Part shown: in pieces, positions 30,856 through 39,073 of the stretch | Layout of the letters: each line of letters starts with the position of its first letter | Numbering within the stretch: the first letter of the stretch is position 1 | Virus record (IMG/VR): IMGVR_UViG_3300030419_008098 | Span: 1-64,000 of that record | Reading direction: 5' to 3' (one strand) | DNA from: a virus | Length of the DNA: 64,000 bases | Position numbers and translations under genes: made by a program | Notes under the pieces: model-generated | What the model was told of the DNA's origin: nothing | Seen by the model: only the letters and a program-made list of their open reading frames with translations | Databases searched by the model: none

Positions 30856-30959
30856 GGAGTTTTTTTTAAAAAAAAGAAAGAGTAAGAGAAAAAATTTAAA
30901 AATTCCCAATGCTAGTTTTTAGTTGTATATTTAAGTAAACCTTATATTATTTTTATATT

Positions 30960-31421
30960 ATGGCTAATGCATTAACAGAATTAGATTCGCTGTCAGGATT
31001 ATTTCCTGGCGCTCATGCTATAGCTGCTGGAGCTAGTACTCCTGCGGCTGGGGCTGGAGTAGACGGCGAAAGAAACGATGACGGTTACGTGTGCATCCCC
31101 GTGAACTCTATATATTACACAGGAGGATTACCTAACCGCTTAAATACGACAGACGATGGTGCTATTTCCGCCCTCACAGCAGGAGATGGAGATATAGCGG
31201 GTACTTCGACGGGATCCTTCAGACAATTTGCCCGAGGAATGCACGTTTCGCTATCGCGATATACCGCTGAATGTTTAACTGGAAACAACGCCTTTACCTA
31301 TTGGGGGGAGAGTTCCGGTAATTATTCAGTTTATAATGCGACAACGTTATCCAAACGTTACACAACCAACTTATATTACGAAGCAGGAGATGGCTTGGGC
31401 CTTAAGGGCTCTGCTACTTAA
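30960..31421 (+). CDS. Virion-like protein, tandem paralog 1
   Basis: 153 aa on the plus strand, against the general direction. Ala/Gly-rich N-terminus, then beta-rich sequence with FRQFARGMHVSLSRYTAECLTGNNAFTYWGESSGNYSVYNATTLSK. It is clearly homologous to the next gene. Small, abundant-looking, duplicated and followed by a strong terminator, it could be a head-decoration or tail protein (inference). No Shine-Dalgarno; the upstream sequence is TTATATTA-rich. Confidence 0.7.
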   Translation: MANALTELDSLSGLFPGAHAIAAGASTPAAGAGVDGERNDDGYVCIPVNSIYYTGGLPNRLNTTDDGAISALTAGDGDIAGTSTGSFRQFARGMHVSLSRYTAECLTGNNAFTYWGESSGNYSVYNATTLSKRYTTNLYYEAGDGLGLKGSAT

Positions 31422-31441
31422 TCTTTAACTAATTAAATATT

Positions 31442-31903
31442 ATGGCTGATTCACTATCACAATTAAATACCTTAACAGGTTGTTTTCCAGGAGCTACCGG
31501 AGCGGCAGTTGCTACTGCTTTGCCCGCTGCGCACTCCGACGACTATAACAACACTGACGGTTATATAGCTATTCCTGTCAATTCTATTGCCTATACAGGA
31601 GGAGTACCTAATAAAGTAAATGTTACTGACGCAGGAATTCTTGCATCCCCTTCCTTGACGGCTGGAGTGGGAGATGGCGCCGGTACATGCTCTGGAGATT
31701 TCAGAAAATTTGCTAGAGGTTTACACGAATCCTGGGCGCGTTATACAGCAGAAACTCTTACTGGAAACAACTCCATTACATTCTGGGGCGAAAGTTCAGG
31801 AAATTATGTTGTCTTCAACGCAAATACGTTGTCCAAGACTTATAGCACAGACCTCTATTATGAAGTAGGCTTGGGACTACCCTCCAAAACCTCAACTTCA
31901 TAA
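31442..31903 (+). CDS. Virion-like protein, tandem paralog 2
   Basis: 153 aa, same length as its neighbour and sharing YIAIPVNSI-YTGG-PNKVNVT, FRKFARGLHESWARYTAETLTGNN and ITFWGESSGNY. DNA identity is moderate, so the duplication is not recent. Ends just before the terminator at 31926. Confidence 0.7.
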   Translation: MADSLSQLNTLTGCFPGATGAAVATALPAAHSDDYNNTDGYIAIPVNSIAYTGGVPNKVNVTDAGILASPSLTAGVGDGAGTCSGDFRKFARGLHESWARYTAETLTGNNSITFWGESSGNYVVFNANTLSKTYSTDLYYEVGLGLPSKTSTS

Positions 31904-31925
31904 AGAGATTAAAAAACCTTAACCT

Positions 31926-31955
31926 TAAAAACTCGCTTAACCGCGAGTTTTTTTG
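31926..31955 (+). terminator. Rho-independent terminator of the tandem plus-strand genes
   Basis: AAAAACTCGC and GCGAGTTTTTTT form a 10-bp stem with a short TTAACC loop, followed by a T run. The A-rich left arm may let it work in both directions, and it overlaps the end of the convergent PHP gene. Confidence 0.85.
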
Positions 31956-32701
31956 TGCCATGATTCAAAAGAGAATTGATCCGACGCACAATGATCTAAG
32001 TTAGGCTTTGATAAAGTAGCGTTCCCGAAAGACGCTCTCTTGTGGATACATTTACGGGTTTGGTATGCGGAAAAATCTGCTTGGGTCGAATAATAAATCG
32101 ATTGGGTTTCCTCCGTAGGAAAATCTCCTTGAATAGCATATTTCAAGACGCTCTCTCTCACCATCATATCAAAAGGGAGATCATTACTCTCTAAGAAAAA
32201 GGTAGGATTAATGGTTGAAAAATCCACGACGCAATTTTTAAAACTCATTAAATTATTAAAAATAAAAGAATCATAAAAGGGGATGGCTAGCTTCAAAGCA
32301 GTACTATCCCAGAACTTTTTTAAGTGCATCATGTCTATTCTTCCTTCCCCGTTAGTAAATGCCCAGGAGTAGATTTTATTTAACAACCGACACCCGGCGT
32401 CATTGCGACTAAAAATAATTATTTTATGGGCGGTGGCGTCTTCGCGCCCTGTTGTTTCCCCCGTGGCATCATCACAACAGGAGAGCCTCAAACCAAAAAC
32501 TAACTGAATCCCTGCAGACTCAGACACCTTTTTAGCTTGTAAAAAACCTGTTAAAGAGTCTTCCACTAAAACTAATTTATCTAACCCCGCTTTCTGAATT
32601 AAGGAAATAATATTCCGTTCCGGCTTTAAGGTAGCAGTGGGAACCTCTAAAGACAAAATACTTTTCCCTAAACTGTAATGGGATTTAAATAAAGGAATCA
32701 T
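31937..32701 (-). CDS. Separate PHP domain of the DnaE-type polymerase
   Basis: 254 aa, matching the N-terminal PHP region of DnaE: FKSHYSLGKSILSLE at the start, LIQKAGLDKLVLVEDSLTGFLQAKKVSESAGIQLVFGLRL, then HKIIIFSRNDAGCRLLNKIYSWAF. The usual HxHSxYS is reduced to SHYSLG and TDH-type residues are VED, so metal binding and nuclease activity are probably lost, as in many proteobacterial PHP domains. It likely binds the polymerase core encoded at 26868-30179 or the exonuclease (inference). Leaderless start 7 bp after TATCAT. Confidence 0.75.
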   Translation of the reverse strand: MIPLFKSHYSLGKSILSLEVPTATLKPERNIISLIQKAGLDKLVLVEDSLTGFLQAKKVSESAGIQLVFGLRLSCCDDATGETTGREDATAHKIIIFSRNDAGCRLLNKIYSWAFTNGEGRIDMMHLKKFWDSTALKLAIPFYDSFIFNNLMSFKNCVVDFSTINPTFFLESNDLPFDMMVRESVLKYAIQGDFPTEETQSIYYSTQADFSAYQTRKCIHKRASFGNATLSKPNLDHCASDQFSFESWHKKTRG

Positions 32702-32708
32702 ATGCCAT

Positions 32709-32737
32709 ATGATAGCATAGAAACACTAAAGGGTCAA
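32709..32737 (-). promoter_or_regulatory. Sigma70-type promoter for the PHP-domain gene
   Basis: TTGACC (32732-32737), 17-bp spacer ending TATGC, TATCAT (32709-32714). Confidence 0.75.
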
Positions 32738-32985
32738 GGCTTTTTTCTATTTTTTAAAGCTTCAATATAAGAGCGTACATTAATTTCCCCTATCTCTCCG
32801 AGCTCAATGGGGTCTTCATTGAACCCCACCCGAGTCCCAATTAAACCTTCCGCTCTAGCAATGGAGCGCTCTAAGATAGATTCATCGTTGGTCGAAAGTA
32901 AACTGTTATCTTGCATGTATCGAGCAATAATAACTAAATTCTCAATAGCTGTTTTATCTTTATTGTCCATGCTTAATAACGCCAT
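32734..32985 (-). CDS. Hypothetical protein
   Basis: 83 aa, helical, ending EALKNRKKP. It overlaps the upstream gene by 26 bp. Unknown. Confidence 0.55.
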   Translation of the reverse strand: MALLSMDNKDKTAIENLVIIARYMQDNSLLSTNDESILERSIARAEGLIGTRVGFNEDPIELGEIGEINVRSYIEALKNRKKP

Positions 32986-34636
32986 CAGTTAATCCTCCGG
33001 CAGCTTTATTTAAATCTAATCCCACCCTTTTAGAGGCGTTAAATAATAACTTCAGATAATACAAAGGCTCTCCATGATCGTTAACATGATAAACATCGCT
33101 AAATACAATACCATCTTTATTATCGATGTGGTGTTTGTTCTCTTGCCAATAGTATTTTTTTAAATTGTGATTTTCGAGGTAACCTTTTCCCTGCCACGAG
33201 TTTTCCACGAACTCTTTAAAAGACTTCGCAAAAGTACGACCCCGGTCAACTTGAAGCATAATACCTCGATAGAGACCCGTATGCTTATCTAGGACGCCTT
33301 TCAGTTGATTAAGGTCGGCTAGGTATTCATCTTCGGGAAAGCGGTTGAAATTAGGCAAATGGTATGACGGTTGAGCCTCGTCTTGAAAGACTAAAGCTAG
33401 TACATTGTCTTTACTAGCGGCATCTTTAAAAAATTGCAAGGTACGCTCTCCATTACCGTCAACAATGGTTACTCGTCTCTCATAAAGAGATTCATCATTA
33501 TTGTAATAAGGAAGAAGCGCATCCTTTAGGAGAGTGTCTTTCATTACCTCTAGTTGCTTTCGTGTATTAAGAATGCTCCCACTACCGTCCACATGCATCA
33601 TAATATGCAGGGCTCCATTGGCAGGCAGATGTTTAAAATAATCCCCTCCTTTGCCGGCGTGGCTATAACCCCCTGCGCCTCTGCCGTCTCTCAAGCCTAG
33701 CCTATCTTGAGCCAGCGAAGTGGTAATCCCCGCAACTCCCCCCGCGCCGGCTCCCCCAACTAAACCGCCTACCCCGCCAGACGGAGAAAGAGAATATCCT
33801 TTAGTCCCTACACCACCTAAAGCAGGAACCGCCTTCCCGTTTAAAAGAGCCTCCCCAATTCCAGCTCCCAACCCAGCACTGCCGGCCCCCGCTCCTAAAG
33901 CGGGGGAGCCCACACCAGCTCCTATGCCGTGGCTGGGGTAATTATAGGCATATAAATCCCCTTTTTTAGTTTTCCCCTCACCTAAAATAGAAGAATCGTC
34001 GTCGGGTTTATAATCAAAATCTCCCGCTTTCTCTTTAGCTAAGGTCAAATTTAACCCATCTTCTTTTTCTAGGCCATAATTTTCATCTTTAAGATCTTCT
34101 TCCTGAGCGGCAGTCTTTATAGCAGCTTCCATAGCCGCAATGTCTACCACCCCCTCAAAGTCTTTTCCAGATTTGTTATGAATAACATCGCTCCCATCGT
34201 GGCCGCCATGTAAAGCGACAGTAGGATCACCATGTAAACCATGGCCACTACGATGCCCAATACTCGTTTTAGTTTCAAAGCCCCCTTTTGTTAAATGATT
34301 ATTTCCTCTCAATACCACCGCGTCAGAATTGTCTACTACAGCCACTCCATGATCGTCTAGTACGAGAACATCGGCGTGGTTATCCAGTACGACACCCACT
34401 CCCCGATCTATACCCACCTCCCGCTCCAGTGCTAAAGCGGGTGCACGTCTATCAATATAAATAAATTCTTTTTCAGTTGGAGCTATAACCAGCTCTTCCG
34501 TGTTATTTGTGTCGCCCTGAGTTATCTGCGTCTCCTCGGCACGGTTTCCGAGCACCAATAAAATAAACAAAAAGGCGCAGAGATATCCCGCGATAAGATT
34601 GAATAACAAAAACCTTTTGAGTTTATTCTTTTTCAT
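32960..34636 (-). CDS. Membrane-anchored glycine-rich protein with a vWA-like domain
   Basis: 558 aa. Short basic N-terminus and one membrane helix (LLFNLIAGYLCAFLFILLVLG). A stretch of repeating V-V-L-D-N/D units follows (about 80-115), then a Gly/Ala-rich linker (about 230-330). A C-terminal domain beginning ALHIMMHVDGSGSILNTRKQ resembles a von Willebrand A fold with a D-x-S-x-S-like metal site (DGSGS). The linker is low complexity but stays in frame. Surface or virion role unknown. Confidence 0.65.
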   Translation of the reverse strand: MKKNKLKRFLLFNLIAGYLCAFLFILLVLGNRAEETQITQGDTNNTEELVIAPTEKEFIYIDRRAPALALEREVGIDRGVGVVLDNHADVLVLDDHGVAVVDNSDAVVLRGNNHLTKGGFETKTSIGHRSGHGLHGDPTVALHGGHDGSDVIHNKSGKDFEGVVDIAAMEAAIKTAAQEEDLKDENYGLEKEDGLNLTLAKEKAGDFDYKPDDDSSILGEGKTKKGDLYAYNYPSHGIGAGVGSPALGAGAGSAGLGAGIGEALLNGKAVPALGGVGTKGYSLSPSGGVGGLVGGAGAGGVAGITTSLAQDRLGLRDGRGAGGYSHAGKGGDYFKHLPANGALHIMMHVDGSGSILNTRKQLEVMKDTLLKDALLPYYNNDESLYERRVTIVDGNGERTLQFFKDAASKDNVLALVFQDEAQPSYHLPNFNRFPEDEYLADLNQLKGVLDKHTGLYRGIMLQVDRGRTFAKSFKEFVENSWQGKGYLENHNLKKYYWQENKHHIDNKDGIVFSDVYHVNDHGEPLYYLKLLFNASKRVGLDLNKAAGGLTDGVIKHGQ

Positions 34637-35141
34637 TCTTTTTCTTCTGAGCTTTTTTCCAGGCAGTGGGAGAGGGCCTATCCTTATCTCCCGGCTTCGC
34701 TGGTTTGTATTTTTTACCCATCTTCTTTTTCTTTTCTCTGATGTTATCCCATAGCCCTTTTTCCCCTTCGGATTCGTCCAGCTCGTTCTCTAAACCCTCT
34801 TCTCCTTCCGTAATATTAGTAACACTCTTTCCCGACCACATTTTACAACTCCAATATCTAGCTTTAGTTTTCGGCCCTGGGTTGTCGCAGTTGTGGCGCG
34901 CTCTAAAACTTTTTCGGCGCTGGGGATCATCACGCTTTATTTCCATATTAGGGTCACCAAAATTAACCTTCACCACATTTCCTTTTTCGTTTTTTACATA
35001 AACAGAGAACTTCTTAGGGCCTTTTGGAGTTCTGAAAGGTTTGTTTAATTTTTTACCGGCTTGCTCGGCGGCACCCCAGGCTTCATGGGAAACGGGCTCT
35101 TCCGTTCCATCATTAATTTTATCTGAAAAATCTAGTTCCAT
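34623..35141 (-). CDS. DUF5872-like phage protein
   Basis: 172 aa. The central KNEKGNVVKVNFGDPNMEIK and RRKSFRARHNCDNPGPKTKARYWSCKMW blocks match a conserved phage domain (DUF5872 as I recall it). Cys and His spacing (HNC, WSCKMW) might bind zinc. C-terminus basic (RPSPTAWKKAQKKKNEK). Overlaps the vWA gene by 14 bp. Confidence 0.65.
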   Translation of the reverse strand: MELDFSDKINDGTEEPVSHEAWGAAEQAGKKLNKPFRTPKGPKKFSVYVKNEKGNVVKVNFGDPNMEIKRDDPQRRKSFRARHNCDNPGPKTKARYWSCKMWSGKSVTNITEGEEGLENELDESEGEKGLWDNIREKKKKMGKKYKPAKPGDKDRPSPTAWKKAQKKKNEKE

Positions 35142-35157
35142 GGTAATATAATTTTAT

Positions 35158-35316
35158 TTACTTACACTTACAATTTCCCGAAAACGCACAATCTTCCGCA
35201 GAACAGTCAGTACAGCGACAAATTTTATCTCCATTACATTTGTGGGAAGGGTAATTGTGGGGAAGAGGGTAGCACCCTCCAATAAATACAGTTAGTAATA
35301 AGACGTATTTTTTCAT
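35158..35316 (-). CDS. Small Cys-rich lipoprotein
   Basis: 52 aa. Signal peptide with lipobox (KKYVLLLTVFIGGC), then a mature chain of about 37 residues with eight further Cys (CNGDKICRCTDCSAEDC, then CKCK). Probably a compact disulfide- or metal-stabilised periplasmic lipoprotein. The ATG lies 5 bp after a GTGTATAAT box. Confidence 0.6.
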   Translation of the reverse strand: MKKYVLLLTVFIGGCYPLPHNYPSHKCNGDKICRCTDCSAEDCAFSGNCKCK

Positions 35317-35321
35317 AATTT

Positions 35322-35330
35322 ATTATACAC
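35322..35330 (-). promoter_or_regulatory. GTGTATAAT box, 5 bp before the ATG at 35316
   Basis: GTGTATAAT, AAATT, ATG; leaderless geometry. Confidence 0.5.
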
Positions 35331-35333
35331 GAG

Positions 35334-35645
35334 TTAATTCTTAATATTATATATTACACTTAGTATAAAATCCAGATTAAAAGAATTAATAGAATCAATG
35401 TTTAAGTTGCCGCCTCGTGATGCAACCTTGAATCCTCTTTCATGTTCGGTAGGTTTGAGTAAGTAAGAAATGAAATCATGAGCCCCACGAGACTTTAACC
35501 ACTTCCAGTAGAAACTCCGCGTGCCTAATTCACATTCTAATAAAATATCCTCACAAACAAAAGTTTTAGCATATAAAGTCACATCTCTGAAACACGTGCT
35601 CTCACTGGGGGGAGCACAAAGAGGTGCCTCTATAATAAGGTTCAC
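35334..35645 (-). CDS. Hypothetical protein
   Basis: 103 aa, mixed alpha/beta. It overlaps the upstream membrane protein by 4 bp. No family recognised. Confidence 0.55.
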   Translation of the reverse strand: MNLIIEAPLCAPPSESTCFRDVTLYAKTFVCEDILLECELGTRSFYWKWLKSRGAHDFISYLLKPTEHERGFKVASRGGNLNIDSINSFNLDFILSVIYNIKN

Positions 35646-35893
35646 CGCTTTTTAGATTTAACTGACTGAACTAAATCGTAAAGCTTACGAATATCGTTTC
35701 GCCGGTCTTCGAGACGTTTGTCCGTGGAAGCCCACCGTTCTCGATCCCGCACCTCATTTTTTGCTAAAGTTACATTGATTTCATTAAGTAAACCATCCAT
35801 TTCCGTTAAACGCCTATTTTCTCGTTTAAGAAAATAACCAATTACCGAGATCGCTGTCCCGATTCCCATGAGCCAAAATTCACCATACTCCAT
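35642..35893 (-). CDS. Single-pass membrane protein with coiled coil
   Basis: 83 aa: N-terminal helix (FWLMGIGTAISVIGYFL) then a charged coiled coil (about 25-80). Topology like an inner-membrane spanin, and a lipoprotein gene lies about 300 bp downstream at 35158; the pairing is a guess. Leaderless start after a GTGTATATT box. Confidence 0.55.
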   Translation of the reverse strand: MEYGEFWLMGIGTAISVIGYFLKRENRRLTEMDGLLNEINVTLAKNEVRDRERWASTDKRLEDRRNDIRKLYDLVQSVKSKKR

Positions 35894-35898
35894 ATTGG

Positions 35899-35907
35899 AA
35901 TATACAC
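35899..35907 (-). promoter_or_regulatory. GTGTATATT box, 5 bp before the ATG at 35893
   Basis: GTGTATATT, CCAAT, ATG. It lies inside the tail of the Hsp20 terminator, so initiation follows termination directly. Confidence 0.5.
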
Positions 35908-35938
35908 AAAAAAGGGCGCCAACCGAAGCTGGCGCCCT
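35907..35938 (-). terminator. Rho-independent terminator after hsp20
   Basis: Minus strand: GGGCGCCAGC, UUCG loop, GTTGGCGCCC, then TTTTTTG. A 10-bp stem with a C(UUCG)G tetraloop. Confidence 0.88.
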
Positions 35939-35963
35939 GCGTTCAGGAGGAGTGGGCGTAAAT

Positions 35964-36452
35964 TTATAAAATTTTAACCTTTTTAGGTGCCGTCGCTTCC
36001 TTTTTGGGAACGGAAATCAATAATATTCCATTATTAAATGAGGCTTCAATTTTTTTATAGTTAATATTTTTACCAAGTTTAAAAGAACGCTTAAAGGAAG
36101 AACGCTTTAATTCTTTACGGATATAGCGAGCATTTCTCTGCGTATCATGACCTGTTTTAGCTGCACACGATCCGGAAATAGTAAGAACATTCTCTTCGAG
36201 GTCGACGGAAACATCTTCTTTTCCTAAACCCGGAATTTCCGCTTCAATGGTAATCTTATCCTCGTGATCAATTACATCCACCTTGGGGTAAGAGTTGTTC
36301 CCGAAAAACTCCACGCCAAATTCTTGGCTAAAGGTGGGGTACGCCTTACTTATGATATTATCGAATAAAGAGTCGAAGGGCGTAAGAAACTCTTCTCGAT
36401 TATTGAATAGTTCGCGATTGAACTTTGATATTTGCTGTTTTGATTGTGTCAT
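35964..36452 (-). CDS. Small heat-shock protein (Hsp20/IbpA family)
   Basis: 162 aa. The alpha-crystallin domain (about 52-150) includes KVDVIDHEDKITIEAEIPGLGKEDVSVDLEENVLTISG in outline, ends GILLISVPK and keeps a C-terminal V-x-I (KVKIL) anchor. An ATP-independent chaperone that may work with the phage ClpC. Unlike most genes here it has a clear ribosome site (AAGGAG, 6 bp before the ATG) and a leader of about 65 nt. Own promoter and terminator: a monocistronic unit. Confidence 0.92.
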   Translation of the reverse strand: MTQSKQQISKFNRELFNNREEFLTPFDSLFDNIISKAYPTFSQEFGVEFFGNNSYPKVDVIDHEDKITIEAEIPGLGKEDVSVDLEENVLTISGSCAAKTGHDTQRNARYIRKELKRSSFKRSFKLGKNINYKKIEASFNNGILLISVPKKEATAPKKVKIL

Positions 36453-36521
36453 AATAACTCCTTTTAGATGTTAGTGAGCCTTTTAAGTGCTCAGGAAGCC
36501 TCTGTGAGTACTTCTGCTTAT

Positions 36522-36549
36522 ATAGTAACATAAAATCTATAAAAGTCAA
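36522..36549 (-). promoter_or_regulatory. Sigma70-type promoter for hsp20
   Basis: TTGACT (36544-36549), 16-bp spacer ending TATGT, TACTAT (36522-36527). The only promoter of this set followed by a normal leader with Shine-Dalgarno. Confidence 0.65.
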
Positions 36550-37001
36550 GAATTTTTAATACGTAAAGTATCGCAATAAAAATTAATAACCTCTAAAATA
36601 CCCGCATCCAGCGGCGAAAGAGAGGGAAGGGTCGAAATTTTAAAATAATCTGCGGTAGTATGCTCTTCATCTAAGGTTGGTTTAAATAAAAAATTTAATT
36701 CATGGGCATACAAAATTAAACTGCGGTTAGGGCCGCTTACCTCTTTTATGTATTTTAAAGAATGAAGTGGAACTTCCAGACCAGTCTCCTCTCGTAGCTC
36801 ACGCTGGCCGCATACCAAGGGGTTTTCCCCTTCTTCTATCGCCCCTGTAAAAGGAGACCAATAACCCCCAAAAACAACAGGATGGCCGCGATATTCTACA
36901 CAACGTTTCCCTAAAAGAACAGCGTCTTTATAAAAAAGTAACACTCCTGCCGCTCTAGATGTTGAAGGGGTCGGGTCGGTTCCAGTGGGGGCAACCTTCA
37001 T
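36546..37001 (-). CDS. Nudix hydrolase
   Basis: 151 aa. The Nudix box is complete: GAIEEGENPLVCGQRELREE followed by TGLEV (G-x5-E-x7-R-E-x2-E-E-x-G). Preceded by a core strand GVLLFYKDAVLLGKR. It hydrolyses nucleoside diphosphate derivatives; could clean damaged dNTPs or nucleotide sugars. Overlaps the RecB-like gene by 47 bp, so the true start may be slightly internal. Confidence 0.85.
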   Translation of the reverse strand: MKVAPTGTDPTPSTSRAAGVLLFYKDAVLLGKRCVEYRGHPVVFGGYWSPFTGAIEEGENPLVCGQRELREETGLEVPLHSLKYIKEVSGPNRSLILYAHELNFLFKPTLDEEHTTADYFKISTLPSLSPLDAGILEVINFYCDTLRIKNS

Positions 37002-38037
37002 AATATCTTTCCTCTATTGTCTCACCCTTCTCTGCGTTGGGGTGAAGTTCCTCTTTGTCTTCTGTAAAAACACTCCGTTTCACTTTACCGTCTTTGTTTA
37101 GTAATACATAATAGGTGGAAGGTTTGCGATAAGCGCAAATATAGGCAGGGATAGGGTTCCCCTCTTTATCTAGGACAGGTTTTCCTCTATACATTTTATG
37201 GCCATCCTTTCCGCACATCAAAGGACCCCCAAAGGTTCCGTCAGCAGGGTACTTTCCTCTAGCGGCTAAGTTAAGAACAGCCTCTTTTTCGGAAAAGGAA
37301 TCTATAAATACTTGGACTTCGGTTAAATAGTGCTCGAAGCCTTCTAGTTCGGCCTCGGAAACCGCTTCCATGCGGACAATACCGGAACCAGGCTTACCAA
37401 AAAGGTCTTCAGTTAAGTCAAATTTAAGGAAAACAAATTCAGATTGACGCTTGAGATATTCCGGGTAAAGATGTTTGACAGCTAAAGAATACATTAAGTT
37501 TTGTAAATTATCCGTTAATTCATTTCCTTTAAAAACCCGCTTACTGCTTTTGAAATCTCGAATTATAGCTTTCTTTTTGCGGGAATACAGAAAAAGTTTA
37601 TCAATGAAGCCTCGAATAGAATATTTTTTACCATCTTCGTCTATTACAATATTGAACTCTTCTTCCGAAATTCCTTGGGCCGGCTTCTCTTTTGTGTCTC
37701 CGTAAAAATCATAATGCAAACCATTGACAATCATCTTGTCAATAAGAGCCAAGTTCTCTTTGTCATCCACTTCTAGCTTGCGAGAATAGATGTCCACTAA
37801 TCTCCCTACAGCCTTACTAGCCCACACTGTACCCCCTTTAAGAATCTTTTTATAATGATGGTGGTGGCGAGGGTTACCCAAGCATTCAAAAACCAAATGA
37901 CATACGCTCCCCCTCGAAGCCCCATCATTGGAGCGATCTGGCATTTTAAGCTTATACTTGCACCAATAGATCCAAGAGCAATCTTTAGCCGTTTTTATCC
38001 GGCTCGCGGAAAGCGGAGTGAGGTTACTCATCTCCAA
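36955..38037 (-). CDS. RecB/Cas4-like PD-(D/E)XK nuclease
   Basis: 360 aa. Motifs of the PDDEXK_1 (RecB) family in order: LSASRIKTAKDCSWIYWCKYKL, RGSVCHLVFECL, IRGFIDKLFLY (D), AIIRDFKSSK (D-x-K), then the NLQNLMYSLA motif. C-terminal Cys/His-rich part (CAYRKP...CPHWN) could be an iron-sulfur or zinc cluster as in Cas4/AddB. Likely exonuclease in recombination or genome processing; neighbours are primase and helicase. Confidence 0.8.
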   Translation of the reverse strand: MEMSNLTPLSASRIKTAKDCSWIYWCKYKLKMPDRSNDGASRGSVCHLVFECLGNPRHHHHYKKILKGGTVWASKAVGRLVDIYSRKLEVDDKENLALIDKMIVNGLHYDFYGDTKEKPAQGISEEEFNIVIDEDGKKYSIRGFIDKLFLYSRKKKAIIRDFKSSKRVFKGNELTDNLQNLMYSLAVKHLYPEYLKRQSEFVFLKFDLTEDLFGKPGSGIVRMEAVSEAELEGFEHYLTEVQVFIDSFSEKEAVLNLAARGKYPADGTFGGPLMCGKDGHKMYRGKPVLDKEGNPIPAYICAYRKPSTYYVLLNKDGKVKRSVFTEDKEELHPNAEKGETIEERYYEGCPHWNRPDPFNI

Positions 38038-39073
38038 AGGCCGCTAATAATTTACGGTTTTTAATAAGCTTTTTTGAGAGTTGGCGGTTCTGGACAAGGG
38101 ATTTAGAGTGCTCTAAAACCTTTTTGTAATGAGTTGAAGGATCTAGATCCTCTACCTTAGTTATCCATTTTTCAAAATTTTTTGAATCCATGTCCCCAAA
38201 ATCATTACACATTGGCAGGCAAATAAACAATTTCTGATAATCAAAAAAGGATAATAATTTAAGATAACTTTTAAGAGAGCCAGTTAATCCCCTGTTTTCA
38301 TTACTCTCAGAGTCATTATTGAAAGATAAAATGATTTTAGAAGGATTAAACTGCACTAAGACCGAAATAAGGGCTGGACTTATATCCAAACCAAAACTAA
38401 CCAGGACATTATAATGCCCTTGTTGATGAAAAGCCAAGAGGTCTCCAATGCTCTCCACCAAAATAACATAATCCGCCTCCTCTAAGGAGGATAGAAAAAA
38501 GGGATTTACATACGCAGGATAGACCCAGTGAGACTTACGACCCACATGCTTCCATTTGGGGCGATTGGGTTTATTGAGCATGTCTCTCCCCGAGTACCCA
38601 TGAATCTGCTCAAATTCATTATAAATAGGAAACACTAACCGTTGATACATTCGACCTTGCGTGGCTAGACCGCACTTTAACTTTTTTAACACGGGATCAT
38701 CTATCCCTCTGTCATTATAAAACCGATAATGAGGTAAAAGTTTTTTTAAAGAATCCTCGGGGTATATTTCTTCCATTTGTAGTTTCTTGGGAGGGGGAGC
38801 TGTCTGCTTGGTCAAGTTTAGAAACTTTTTAGTGTCAACTAATTTTTTAAATTCGTCGCTATCCTTCCCTAGGGATTTTTCCACTAACCTCTCAAACTTA
38901 AGGGGAGGAGTGTTGCTTACAAAATCCCGCCACACCCCAGTATCTTTATAAATTTGAAGAGCCGTCTGGTTGTCCCCGTTCCTAAAAACAGCACTCGTCT
39001 GCCAATAGGAACCTCGATCATGTAATTTATACCCCAAAGAAGTTAAAACGTCATATATTTCCTGCGTGTTCAC
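38024..39073 (-). CDS. DnaG/TOPRIM-type primase
   Basis: 349 aa. The TOPRIM core is DYVILVESIGDLLAF (motif with Glu), VLVSFGLDISP and KIILSFNNDSE (D-x-D-like). N-terminal region (WRDFVSNTPPLKFERLVEKSLG) resembles the fold preceding TOPRIM in phage primases; no clear zinc finger. It overlaps the helicase gene by 4 bp, the typical primase-helicase pairing of phage replisomes. Confidence 0.8.
   Translation of the reverse strand: MNTQEIYDVLTSLGYKLHDRGSYWQTSAVFRNGDNQTALQIYKDTGVWRDFVSNTPPLKFERLVEKSLGKDSDEFKKLVDTKKFLNLTKQTAPPPKKLQMEEIYPEDSLKKLLPHYRFYNDRGIDDPVLKKLKCGLATQGRMYQRLVFPIYNEFEQIHGYSGRDMLNKPNRPKWKHVGRKSHWVYPAYVNPFFLSSLEEADYVILVESIGDLLAFHQQGHYNVLVSFGLDISPALISVLVQFNPSKIILSFNNDSESNENRGLTGSLKSYLKLLSFFDYQKLFICLPMCNDFGDMDSKNFEKWITKVEDLDPSTHYKKVLEHSKSLVQNRQLSKKLIKNRKLLAAFGDE

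Noticed and set aside
31937-32701. PHP-domain gene as a decayed fragment of a second polymerase
   Set aside because: It has its own promoter, an intact frame of 254 codons, and is complementary in domain content to the DnaE core, which lacks PHP.
33720-33941. Plus-strand Pro/Ala-rich open frame
   Set aside because: Shadow of the Gly-rich linker of the minus-strand vWA-like gene.
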